A stretch of DNA of 5,322 nt from an uncultured bacterium (GCA_905214365.1 CAJMMH010000203.1:1-5322); one strand, 5' to 3'. Numbered from the stretch's first letter, positions 1-5,322 are shown. The notes: generated from the letters alone by a model not told the origin. Numbers and translations: made by a program.

Positions 1-442
1 CGTATCTCGTGTCGGCGGAAGCGCGCAGATCAAGGCAATGAAGAAGGTTGCCGGAACCCTGAAGCTGGTTTATTCCCAGTATCGCGAGCTGCAGAGCTTT
101 GCACAGTTTGGTTCTGATCTGGATGCCGATACCAAGGCGCGTCTGGCAAAGGGTGAGCGTATTGTTGAGATTCTGAAGCAAAAGCAGAGCTCTCCGCTGC
201 CGGTTGAGAAGCAGGTAGCCGTTCTGTATGCGGTTACCAACGATATTCTGGCACCGGTACAGGTCGATGAGATCCGTGAGTATGAGGATGGGCTGAACAA
301 CTTCCTTGATACAGACGTTGCGGCAATTGGAGTGATGGATACCATCCGGAAAACCGGCGATCTGGACAAGCAGACGGCGGAAAACCTGAAGCAGGCGCTG
401 ATCCGTTATACGGATGATTTTGTCCGCCGGATGGGAAGATAA
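1..442 (+). CDS. atpA: ATP synthase F1 subunit alpha, C-terminal part (5' truncated by window edge)
   Basis: This is the C-terminal part of the non-catalytic alpha subunit of F1, which alternates with beta in the cytoplasmic catalytic head of F1Fo ATP synthase. The frame is open from base 2, upstream of the first ATG at 38, so the gene enters from the left and 38 is not a start. The first residues read VSRVGGSAQIKAMKKVAG. This matches the strongly conserved alpha segment carrying the arginine finger (the R of VSRVGG, codon 8-10), which reaches into the neighbouring beta catalytic site. The rest is the all-helical C-terminal domain, with recognisable YRELQSFAQFGSDLD and ERIVEILKQ segments. The protein ends RRMGR with TAA at 440-442. 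The stop overlaps the ribosome site of atpG, so the two genes are closely coupled in one operon. The nucleotide-binding domain with its P-loop lies outside the window. Identity is secure. Confidence 0.97.
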   Translation, partial: VSRVGGSAQIKAMKKVAGTLKLVYSQYRELQSFAQFGSDLDADTKARLAKGERIVEILKQKQSSPLPVEKQVAVLYAVTNDILAPVQVDEIREYEDGLNNFLDTDVAAIGVMDTIRKTGDLDKQTAENLKQALIRYTDDFVRRMGR

Positions 443-454
443 GGAGGAGATTCG

Positions 455-1309
455 ATGGCTGCCAATATGAAGGCTGTCAAGCTGCGGATCAAGAGTATTC
501 AGAGTACGATGCAGATTACCAAGGCAATGGAGCTGGTCGCGGCATCCAAGCTGCGCCGCGCCAAGGAGCGCGCGGAGGCGAGCAAGCCATGCTTTGAAAT
601 CCTGCAGACAACGCTGAGACAGATCGCGGCAGGCAATACAGAGTTTTCCTCTCCGTACGCCAGAGAAGCGAAAAGCAGTGTCTGGTGTTACGTTGTCATT
701 GCCGGTGACCGCGGGTTTGCCGGCGGCTACAACAACAATCTCTTTAAGTGTATGGAGGAAGATGCCAGGGGCAAGGAGTACCGGGTCCTTCCGATCGGAA
801 AGAAAGCAGTTGAGTATTATAAGAGGAAAAATGTTCCGATTTTGACTGAGGCATTCGCCGAGGCAGGGGATGTTTCTGTGGCAGACTGCTTTGAAATGGC
901 GCGGATGCTTTGCCGGGAGTTCCGGGACGGGAGCTTCGGACACATTGCGCTGTGCTATACTGAGTTTGTATCAATGATGGTACAGAATCCGAAGCAGACG
1001 GAGATGCTTCCGCTGACCGATCTGAAGAAGGAAGACGGAGCGCAGATCGCCGGCGGGCAGATTCTCTACGAACCGGACAGCAGCGCGGTGTTTGATGCGA
1101 TTGTTCCGGAATATCTGGCCGGAATGATCTACGGAGCTATGAGCGAGTCTGTGGCCAGCGAGCTGGCATCGAGACGTATGGTGATGGATGCGGCAACCAA
1201 GAATGCAAATCAGATGATTGAAGATCTGAATCTGTATTACAACCGTGTCCGTCAGGCCGGCATTACACAGGAGATCACAGAGATTGTGGCCGGAGCCGAG
1301 GGAAGCTGA
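455..1309 (+). CDS. atpG: ATP synthase F1 subunit gamma
   Basis: Gamma is the rotating central shaft of F1; it couples proton-driven ring rotation to conformational change in the three beta subunits. The protein is 284 aa, a usual length for the family. The N-terminal coiled-coil helix is clear: RIKSIQSTMQITKAMELVAA at about residues 11-30, followed by SKLRRA. The central Rossmann-like domain shows GDRGFAGGYNNNLF (84-97), corresponding to the SDRGLCGGLNTN-type motif. The C-terminal helix carries MDAATKNANQMIEDL and the signature YNRVRQAGITQEITEIV (262-278). The start at 455 is preferred because AGGAGG at 442-447 is 7 nt upstream and overlaps the atpA stop; ATG 467 (residue 5) is less well placed. 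The gene lies between atpA and atpD, the standard order. An 82-nt gap with a possible stem-loop separates it from atpD. Confidence 0.98.
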   Translation: MAANMKAVKLRIKSIQSTMQITKAMELVAASKLRRAKERAEASKPCFEILQTTLRQIAAGNTEFSSPYAREAKSSVWCYVVIAGDRGFAGGYNNNLFKCMEEDARGKEYRVLPIGKKAVEYYKRKNVPILTEAFAEAGDVSVADCFEMARMLCREFRDGSFGHIALCYTEFVSMMVQNPKQTEMLPLTDLKKEDGAQIAGGQILYEPDSSAVFDAIVPEYLAGMIYGAMSESVASELASRRMVMDAATKNANQMIEDLNLYYNRVRQAGITQEITEIVAGAEGS

Positions 1310-1364
1310 TCCGGAACCGGAAGCTTTGGTTGTGCCGCGTTGGTGCAGGGAGGGCTTTCGGATC
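1308..1364 (+). other. Possible RNA stem-loop in the atpG-atpD intercistronic gap
   Basis: CCGGAAGC at 1317-1324 can pair with GCTTTCGG at 1354-1361 (8 pairs, one G-U), closing a 29-nt loop. A competing or extending pairing joins GATCCGG at 1308-1314 with TCGGATC at 1358-1364 (7 pairs, one G-U), keeping AAGC/GCTT inside. No T-run follows, so this is not an intrinsic terminator. It sits just upstream of the atpD ribosome site. Possible roles are mRNA processing or stability, or tuning of beta-subunit translation, because F1 needs three beta copies per gamma. The pairing is seen; the function is inference. Confidence 0.35.
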
Positions 1365-1373
1365 GGAAGTGAA

Positions 1374-1378
1374 AGGAG
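1374..1378 (+). promoter_or_regulatory. Ribosome binding site of atpD, unusually distant
   Basis: AAAGGAGT at 1372-1379 is the only good Shine-Dalgarno match before atpD. Its AGGAG core (1374-1378) lies 13 nt from ATG 1392, longer than the 5-9 nt seen before the other genes here. The spacer is A/T-rich (ATATCAGATAT), which is itself nearly palindromic. The conserved N-terminus of beta fixes the start at 1392, so the long spacing is real rather than a start miscall. Confidence 0.7.
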
Positions 1379-1391
1379 TCATATCAGATAT

Positions 1392-2786
1392 ATGAGCGAG
1401 AAGCATATAGGAAAGGTTGTGCAGGTCATCGGACCGGTACTGGATATCCGGTTTCAGGATGATGAACTGCCGCAGCTGCTCAATGCAATTGAAATAGACA
1501 ATCACGGGAAACGTCTGGTTGCCGAGGTTGCGCAGCAGATCGGCGACAATGTGGTTCGCTGCATCGCAATGAACTCAACCGACGGACTGGTCCGCGGAAC
1601 CGACGCGGTTGATACCGGAAGCCCGATTACCGTTCCGGTCGGCGAGGAGTGCCTGGGCCGTGTGTTCAACCTGCTTGGCGATACCGTAGATGACATGCCG
1701 GCACCGCAGGCAAAGGAGCGCTGGAGCATTCATCGTCAGGCGCCGTCCTACGAAGAGCAGATTCCGGCAACAGAGATCCTAGAGACAGGAATCAAGGTTG
1801 TTGATTTGATCTGCCCGTACGCAAAGGGCGGAAAGATCGGTCTGTTCGGCGGCGCAGGTGTTGGAAAGACCGTTCTGATCATGGAACTGATCCACAATGT
1901 GGCGACTGCGCACGGCGGTCTGTCCGTCTTTACCGGAGTCGGCGAACGTACCCGTGAAGGAAACGATCTGTACAATGAAATGAAGGAAAGCGGCGTTATT
2001 TCCAAGACTGCATTAGTGTATGGACAGATGAACGAGCCGCCGGGTGCGCGTATGCGTGTCGGTCTGTCCGGTTTGACGATGGCGGAGTATTTCCGTGATG
2101 TAAAGAATCAGGATGTCCTTCTGTTTATCGATAACATTTTCCGCTTTACTCAGGCAGGTTCCGAGGTATCCGCACTGCTTGGCCGTATGCCGTCGGCCGT
2201 AGGTTATCAGCCGACACTGGCAACCGAGATGGGTACGCTCCAGGAGCGTATTACGTCTACCAGAAAGGGTTCCATCACATCGGTTCAGGCAGTTTATGTC
2301 CCGGCCGATGACCTGACAGACCCGGCTCCTGCAACGACGTTCTCCCATCTGGACGCAACCACCGTTCTGTCCCGTGATATCGCGAGTCAGGGCATTTATC
2401 CGGCGGTTGACCCGCTGGATTCTACCAGCCGTATCCTGACGCCTGATGTTGTCGGAACCGAGCATTACGAGGTAGCCAAGGAAGTGCAGCAGGTACTTCA
2501 GCGTTACAAGGAGCTGCAGGATATCATCGCGATCATGGGTATGGACGAGCTGTCCGAGGAAGATAAGCTGGCAGTCAGCCGTGCCCGTAAGATTCAGCGT
2601 TTCATGTCCCAGAGCTTTTCTGTTGCCGAGCAGTTTACCGGTATGAAGGGACAGTACGTTCCGTTAAAGGAAACACTGCGCGGCTTCCGCATGATCCTGA
2701 ACGGAGAGTGTGACGAGGTTCCGGAGAGCTGCTTCCTGTTTGCGGGAACCATCGACGATGTCTTTCAGAAGGCAGGCATGAAGTAA
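1392..2786 (+). CDS. atpD: ATP synthase F1 subunit beta (catalytic)
   Basis: Beta carries the three catalytic ATP-forming sites of F1. The protein is 464 aa, typical for the family. The N-terminal beta-barrel domain begins MSEKHIGKVVQVIGPVLDIRF. The P-loop GGAGVGKT spans residues 153-160, with K159 and T160 binding phosphate and Mg. GERTREGNDLY (from residue 184) holds the catalytic glutamate E185, and LLFIDNIFRF holds the Walker B aspartate D247. These are followed by the highly conserved SALLGRMPSAVGYQPTLATE stretch. The DELSEED motif at 385-391, the lever that contacts gamma, is intact. The frame is open upstream to 1245, but that 49-residue extension overlaps atpG, is proline/arginine-rich and matches nothing in the beta family. 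ATG 1392 is therefore the start. Codon choice (CGT for Arg, CTG for Leu, GTT) looks like that of a highly expressed gene. All catalytic residues that can be checked are present. Confidence 0.99.
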   Translation: MSEKHIGKVVQVIGPVLDIRFQDDELPQLLNAIEIDNHGKRLVAEVAQQIGDNVVRCIAMNSTDGLVRGTDAVDTGSPITVPVGEECLGRVFNLLGDTVDDMPAPQAKERWSIHRQAPSYEEQIPATEILETGIKVVDLICPYAKGGKIGLFGGAGVGKTVLIMELIHNVATAHGGLSVFTGVGERTREGNDLYNEMKESGVISKTALVYGQMNEPPGARMRVGLSGLTMAEYFRDVKNQDVLLFIDNIFRFTQAGSEVSALLGRMPSAVGYQPTLATEMGTLQERITSTRKGSITSVQAVYVPADDLTDPAPATTFSHLDATTVLSRDIASQGIYPAVDPLDSTSRILTPDVVGTEHYEVAKEVQQVLQRYKELQDIIAIMGMDELSEEDKLAVSRARKIQRFMSQSFSVAEQFTGMKGQYVPLKETLRGFRMILNGECDEVPESCFLFAGTIDDVFQKAGMK

Positions 2787-2800
2787 AAGGAGGGCCGCTT

Positions 2801-3202
2801 ATGAAGACATTTCATCTGCAGATTGTGACGCCCGATGGTCTGGTATACGATGACCAGGCAGAGCGTGTCATTGTCCGTTCAATGACCGGCGATCTGGCAA
2901 TCCTTGCCGGACACTGCAATTACTGTACCGGCATTGGCATGGGCGAAGCGCGTGTGCAGGTAGCCGAAGGAAATGAACGTAAGGCAGCGTGCATCGGCGG
3001 TATGCTTTCAGTTATGGAGGGAACGTGCCGGATTGCGGCAACGACCTGGGAATGGCAGGAGGATATCGATAAGGAGCGCGCCGAGCAGGCAAAGGCAAGA
3101 GCGGAAGAAAAGCTGGCAGAGAAGAACCTGTCAGAAAAGGAGCAGCGGATTGCCGAGGCAAAGCTGCGCCGCGCGCTGGTGCGTATCGGCGTCAGAGGAT
3201 AA
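2801..3202 (+). CDS. atpC: ATP synthase F1 subunit epsilon
   Basis: Epsilon binds the foot of gamma and the c-ring and can inhibit ATP hydrolysis through its mobile C-terminal helices. The protein is 133 aa, the normal two-domain length. The N-terminal beta-sandwich starts MKTFHLQIVTPDGLVYDDQAERVIV, followed by GDLAILAGH, the counterpart of the usual GDLGILPGH. The C-terminal hairpin of two charged helices runs from about residue 88 to 130. It contains IDKERA (89-94), which fits the I(L)DxxRA ATP-binding motif known from Bacillus-type epsilon. It also has an RAxxR arrangement (R124, R128) in the second helix, resembling the arginines used there. AGGAGG at 2788-2793 lies 7 nt before the start. 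This is the last gene of the operon, with the terminator 22 nt after the stop. Confidence 0.97.
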   Translation: MKTFHLQIVTPDGLVYDDQAERVIVRSMTGDLAILAGHCNYCTGIGMGEARVQVAEGNERKAACIGGMLSVMEGTCRIAATTWEWQEDIDKERAEQAKARAEEKLAEKNLSEKEQRIAEAKLRRALVRIGVRG

Positions 3203-3224
3203 AGGCGTTAGAAGATAAACAAAT

Positions 3225-3275
3225 AACAGCCCTGCTGCGGCCGGAGTGATATCCGGCGGCTGCAGGGCTGTTTTG
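3225..3275. terminator. Bidirectional intrinsic terminator between convergent atpC and aroC
   Basis: AACAGCCCTGC at 3225-3235 pairs perfectly with GCAGGGCTGTT at 3262-3272. The inner stem GCCGGA (3240-3245) pairs with TCCGGC (3252-3257) around a 6-nt loop; only a few bases between the two stems fail to pair. On the + strand TTTT follows (3271-3274). On the - strand the hairpin is followed by ATTTGTTTATC, also U-rich. The element sits 22 nt after the atpC stop and about 105 nt beyond the aroC stop, so it can end both convergent transcripts. The rest of the gap, 3276-3378, holds no supported gene. Confidence 0.9.
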
Positions 3276-3378
3276 CAGTTCTTTGTGAAAGTTTTGAACA
3301 GCAGCCATGTCTGCATAAGTGAGTTCATAGATATTAGACAGGATAGCCAGACCGTTTGAATGAAGCATGGACGGCGTA

Positions 3379-4476
3379 TTATTTTTTACAGTAAAACGCA
3401 GCAATTTTGTCCATCCGCGCGCTCATGTTGAGAAACAGGCTGTCTGTAATGGTGATGGCAGCCATCGCCTCGGCAACGACAACCGCTCTCGGCGCGATCA
3501 CCGGATCATGCCGTCCTTTGATGGAAAGGGAAGTCGGTTCACCGTCTGTTGTGACCGTCTGCTGCGGCTGGAAAATAGAAGGCGTCGGCTTGACCGCAGC
3601 GCGGATATGGATTACGTCTCCATCACTGATGCCGCCGAGAATGCCGCCCGCGTGATTGCTTGCCTTGCGGATTTCGCCGCTTTCCGACAGGAATGGATCG
3701 TTATTGGAAGAGCCATTTGCCGCGGCTGCCGCGAAACCGTCTCCAATCTCAATTCCCTTGACAGCTCCGATTGACATCAGCGCTTTGGAAAGGTTGGCAT
3801 CCAGCTTCTCAAAGACCGGATCGCCGAGACCGGTCGGAACACCGGTAATCTCACAGCAGATTATGCCGCCAACCGAATCATGAGCTTCCATCATAGAAGA
3901 AACATAAGCGGCAGTTTTTTCCGCAGCAGCGGCATCGGGCATACGGAACGGATTGCGTTCGATTTCCTCCGGATCAAAGGCTTCTGCCGAGACCGGGCCG
4001 ATCTGGGAACACCAACCGACAACGTGAATGCCGACTTCCGCCAGGATTTTCTTCGCAATTGCGCCTGCGGCAACCCGTCCGATCGTTTCCCGGCCGGAAG
4101 AGCGTCCGCCCCCGCGGTAATCGCGGAAGCCATATTTCTGGTTAAAGGTATAGTCGGCATGACCGGGACGGAAGCATCTGGAAATCTCTGAGTAGTCTGC
4201 CGAACGCTGTGTTTCGTTCAGAACCTCAAGGGCGATCGGGGTTCCGGTCGTTTTTCCATCAAACACACCGGACAGAATCCGCACACGGTCCGCTTCCTTT
4301 CTTGGCGTCGCGTACCGGCTTTGACCAGGCTTTCTGCGGTTTAACTCCTGCTGGATATCCTCATCAGACAGTGAAAGCCCTGCGGGAACGCCGTCAACCA
4401 CAACGCCGATGCCCGGACCGTGGGATTCTCCCCAGGTCGTAATGCGAAAAATAGTTCCAAATGAAGATCCAGCCAT
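3379..4476 (-). CDS. aroC: Chorismate synthase
   Basis: This cytoplasmic enzyme converts 5-enolpyruvylshikimate-3-phosphate to chorismate by anti-1,4 elimination of phosphate, using reduced FMN. It is the last step of the shikimate pathway and feeds Trp, Phe, Tyr and folate synthesis. The protein is 365 aa, usual for the family. The N-terminal signature WGESHGPGIG is at 15-24 (H19). RPGHADYT at 103-110 carries the second conserved histidine, H106. GGGRSSGRET (122-131) is the second signature, with G where A is more common. KPTPSI precedes the C-terminal RHDP (322-325) third signature. The frame runs upstream to 4605, but ATG 4476 is chosen because the conserved SFGTIFRITTWGESHG begins right there and AGGAGG sits 5 nt upstream. 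The gene is on the opposite strand to the atp operon and appears monocistronic, with its own promoter about 200 nt upstream. Confidence 0.97.
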   Translation of the reverse strand: MAGSSFGTIFRITTWGESHGPGIGVVVDGVPAGLSLSDEDIQQELNRRKPGQSRYATPRKEADRVRILSGVFDGKTTGTPIALEVLNETQRSADYSEISRCFRPGHADYTFNQKYGFRDYRGGGRSSGRETIGRVAAGAIAKKILAEVGIHVVGWCSQIGPVSAEAFDPEEIERNPFRMPDAAAAEKTAAYVSSMMEAHDSVGGIICCEITGVPTGLGDPVFEKLDANLSKALMSIGAVKGIEIGDGFAAAAANGSSNNDPFLSESGEIRKASNHAGGILGGISDGDVIHIRAAVKPTPSIFQPQQTVTTDGEPTSLSIKGRHDPVIAPRAVVVAEAMAAITITDSLFLNMSARMDKIAAFYCKK

Positions 4477-4481
4477 AGTTC

Positions 4482-4487
4482 CCTCCT
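4482..4487 (-). promoter_or_regulatory. Ribosome binding site of aroC
   Basis: CCTCCT on the + strand gives AGGAGG on the transcript, 5 nt before the start at 4476. This consensus site decides the start over the in-frame ATG at 4605, which has no such site. Five of its six bases fall in a segment (4483-4489) that could pair with the 5' arm of the adjacent leader hairpin. Confidence 0.85.
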
Positions 4488-4496
4488 GTGATTTCG

Positions 4497-4525
4497 TTCC
4501 TGTTCGCAGCCTGCTTAAACAGGAA
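4497..4525 (-). promoter_or_regulatory. Leader hairpin next to the aroC ribosome site, with alternative pairing
   Basis: On the transcript, UUCCUGUU (4525-4518) pairs perfectly with AACAGGAA (4504-4497) around a 13-nt loop. The same 5' arm can instead pair UCCUGU (4524-4519) with ACAGGA (4489-4484), plus one U-G pair, covering most of the AGGAGG. ACAGGA therefore occurs twice, 15 nt apart, and the two copies compete for one partner. The 8-pair hairpin should normally win and leave the ribosome site free. Confidence 0.45.
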
Positions 4526-4618
4526 TATGATTTCTTCTGTCTCGCTGCGGAAATTTCCTGCAAATCGGTATTGCCAGCAAAACGGGCAGGATTTCTGCGT
4601 TCCATACAAAGAGCCGCA

Positions 4619-4655
4619 CCGTCTCAGCAGTGTTTGCAAATGCTGAAGGAGACGG
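4619..4655 (-). other. 5'-proximal hairpin of the aroC leader
   Basis: On the transcript CCGUCUC (4655-4649) pairs with GAGACGG (4625-4619). After a 4-nt one-sided bulge, AGCA (4644-4641) pairs with UGCU (4629-4626), closing an 11-nt loop, UUUGCAAACAC. This gives 11 pairs in total. No U-run follows, so it is not an intrinsic terminator. It may protect the 5' end or form part of a regulatory fold. Confidence 0.4.
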
Positions 4656-4682
4656 CCGAAAACTGCGTTGACATACTCAGTA

Positions 4683-4711
4683 AGTATAACATGGAAGAAA
4701 AATCCGGTCAA
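4683..4711 (-). promoter_or_regulatory. Strong sigma-A/sigma-70 type promoter for aroC
   Basis: Read on the - strand, TTGACC (4711-4706) is followed by exactly 17 nt and then TATACT (4688-4683). Each hexamer is one base off consensus. A TG at 4691-4690 gives an extended -10 (TGTTATACT). The predicted start is A4677 or G4676. It points towards aroC, the only gene downstream on this strand. The AT-rich stretch upstream (4712-4735) could act as an UP element. Confidence 0.85.
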
Positions 4712-4716
4712 CTGTT

Positions 4717-4734
4717 AACAATTTATTCATTGTT
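4717..4734. repeat. Short inverted repeat upstream of the aroC -35 box
   Basis: AACAAT (4717-4722) and ATTGTT (4729-4734) are perfect inverted arms around a 6-bp spacer. They lie about 41 to 58 bp upstream of the predicted aroC start, where an activator or alpha-CTD contact would sit. The flanking TGTTAACA (4713-4720) is itself an 8-bp palindrome that overlaps the first arm. It could be an operator serving aroC or the divergent PHP gene, or merely AT-rich sequence. Confidence 0.3.
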
Positions 4735-4854
4735 TGGACATGGGAAAGAAGCAGATGGGAAGTAAAGTATAAAAGGTGTCGAAATCGTTTGCAGAGCAGA
4801 TGCGCTGCCGAAGCAGGCTGAGCAGAAAACGAAAGTCCGGCATACAGAAAGAAC

Positions 4855-4860
4855 GGGGGG
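4855..4860 (+). promoter_or_regulatory. Unusual G-run ribosome site of the PHP-domain gene
   Basis: GGGGGG at 4855-4860 lies 7 nt before TTG 4868. It can pair with the 16S CCUCCU tail using two G-U pairs, and no AGGAGG is present nearby. Together with the protein alignment it supports the TTG start over the internal ATG at 4883. The site looks weaker than those of the other genes here. Confidence 0.5.
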
Positions 4861-4867
4861 AACGCCA

Positions 4868-5322
4868 TTGGTAAAGTTCGATATGCATTGTCATGCAAAG
4901 GAAGGTTCTGTAGACGCTAAGTTATCAATTTTTGACTATGCGGGCGTTCTGAAACAGAAGGGGTATCAGGGAATGCTGATCACTGATCACGACAGCTACC
5001 GTTCCTGGAAGGCCTGGGAAACAGAAAAGAAAGAGCAGAATAAAATGGAAGCAGAAGACTTCTATATTATAAAGGGCATCGAGTATGATACGATTGATGC
5101 CGGACATTTTATTGTAATTATGCCGGACGGCGTGAATCTGCCGATCCTGGAGATGCGCGGGCTGCCGCTTTTGCTGCTGATTGCGCTTGTGCACCGGTAC
5201 GGAGGAATCCTTGGACCAGCGCATCCTTATGGAGCAAGCTTTACCAGCGCAAACCGTGCGGAAAGGCTTCCGGGATACCGCTACGCACTGAGTCAGGGGG
5301 ATTTTATTGAGCCATTTAACGC
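4868..5322 (+). CDS. PHP-domain metal-dependent phosphoesterase-like protein, N-terminal part (3' truncated by window edge)
   Basis: The first 151 codons are visible and remain open at the right edge. The fold is the PHP (polymerase and histidinol phosphatase) type. HxH at residues 7-9 (in KFDMHCHAKEGSVD), TDHD at 39-42, E72 in KGIEYDT, H80 in AGHFIVI, and H119 in GPAHPYG all match the usual order of metal ligands for a multi-metal site. FIEPFN (146-151) is the expected next strand. No signal peptide or membrane segment is seen, so it is likely cytoplasmic. TTG 4868 is taken as the start because ATG 4883 would remove the beta strand leading into HxH and begin at MHCH. The frame extends upstream to 4766 without an ATG. 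PHP proteins of this kind include phosphatases and nucleotide or oligonucleotide phosphoesterases; the substrate cannot be told from this part. The gene is divergent from aroC, and no convincing promoter was found for it. Confidence 0.85.
   Translation, partial: MVKFDMHCHAKEGSVDAKLSIFDYAGVLKQKGYQGMLITDHDSYRSWKAWETEKKEQNKMEAEDFYIIKGIEYDTIDAGHFIVIMPDGVNLPILEMRGLPLLLLIALVHRYGGILGPAHPYGASFTSANRAERLPGYRYALSQGDFIEPFN

Larger units (their letters stand above)
4477..4677 (-). other. Long structured 5' leader of aroC (about 200 nt)
   Basis: The predicted transcription start near 4677 leaves about 200 nt before the aroC ATG, far longer than a simple ribosome site needs. Two clear hairpins occur, one near the 5' end (4619-4655) and one just before the ribosome site (4497-4525). 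Short inverted elements such as GGAAATTTCC lie between them. I see no T-box motif (AGGGUGGNACCGCG-like), no hairpin followed by a U-run, and no leader peptide rich in Trp, Tyr or Phe. If this leader is regulatory, a translational mechanism fits better than a classical attenuator. The structure is seen; the regulatory role is inference. Confidence 0.5.

Noticed and set aside
1245..1391. In-frame 49-residue N-terminal extension of atpD
   Set aside because: It overlaps the 3' end of atpG in another frame, does not resemble any beta-subunit N-terminus, and ATG 1392 starts exactly at the conserved sequence.
2013..2465. 150-residue - strand open frame inside atpD
   Set aside because: It is antisense to the most conserved part of the beta subunit, and its composition follows from the strong codon bias of atpD.
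3192..3404. Small - strand ORF in the atpC-aroC gap with fairly protein-like sequence (SNIYELTYADMAAV)
   Set aside because: It has no ribosome site at TTG 3404 or ATG 3368, overlaps the aroC end, and its C-terminal half is made of the terminator hairpin and the end of atpC.
3407..4442. Several + strand open frames opposite aroC
   Set aside because: They are mirror frames of the well-supported chorismate synthase gene, have no ribosome sites and show no recognisable domains.
4477..4605. In-frame 43-residue N-terminal extension of aroC to ATG 4605
   Set aside because: No ribosome site precedes it, chorismate synthases begin near SFGxxFRxTTWGESHG, and a perfect AGGAGG sits before ATG 4476.
4624..4674. 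16-codon leader ORF (MSTQFSAVSFSICKHC) at the start of the aroC leader
   Set aside because: It starts only about 3 nt from the predicted transcript start with no ribosome site, and lacks the run of Trp, Phe or Tyr codons expected of an attenuator peptide.
4668..4690. + strand TTGACA (4668-4673) with TATAAC (4685-4690) as a promoter for the PHP gene
   Set aside because: The spacer is only 11 nt, too short for sigma-A; these bases are better explained as the other strand of the aroC promoter region.
4768..4773. + strand TATAAA as a -10 box for the PHP gene
   Set aside because: No recognisable -35 hexamer lies 16-18 nt upstream and there is no extended -10 TG; it is too weak to call, though an alternative sigma factor cannot be excluded.
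1..5322. CRISPR arrays, tRNA or rRNA genes, insertion sequences, phage or defence genes
   Set aside because: I looked for repeated units, terminal inverted repeats, transposase-like motifs and cloverleaf patterns and saw none; the gene content is core housekeeping.

Overview
The window is ordinary core chromosome of a bacterium with roughly balanced to moderately high GC. The likely host is a member of the Bacillota, perhaps a Clostridia/Lachnospiraceae-type organism. This rests on strong AGGAGG ribosome sites, the F1 gene order atpA-atpG-atpD-atpC, a Bacillus-like epsilon subunit, a TTG start codon and compact spacing. The taxonomic call is inference from gene content and style; no ribosomal RNA is present to anchor it.

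Layout. Positions 1-3202 (+ strand) hold the 3' part of an ATP synthase operon: the end of atpA (alpha), then complete atpG (gamma), atpD (beta) and atpC (epsilon). Spacing is 12 nt (atpA-atpG), 82 nt (atpG-atpD, with a possible RNA stem-loop) and 14 nt (atpD-atpC). The operon ends in a long hairpin at 3225-3272. This hairpin has T-rich flanks on both sides, so it probably terminates atpC from the left and aroC from the right.

Positions 3379-4476 (- strand) encode a complete chorismate synthase, aroC, the last step of the shikimate pathway. Upstream of it lies a very good sigma-A type promoter (4683-4711, - strand). The promoter is about 200 nt from the start codon, which leaves a long structured 5' leader. 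Within that leader, a hairpin arm close to the start codon can pair either with a neighbouring segment or with the Shine-Dalgarno region itself. This is the most interesting non-coding signal in the window.

From 4868 to the right edge (+ strand, divergent from aroC) runs the N-terminal 151 codons of a PHP-domain metal-dependent phosphoesterase-like protein. It starts at TTG and continues past the window.

How the parts relate: the four atp genes make the F1 catalytic head and stalk of one complex. aroC and the PHP gene are separate transcription units that share a 391-bp divergent intergenic region. Nothing here requires a novel system. The best leads are the aroC leader, the atpG-atpD stem-loop with its distant ribosome site, and the PHP protein, whose substrate is unknown.
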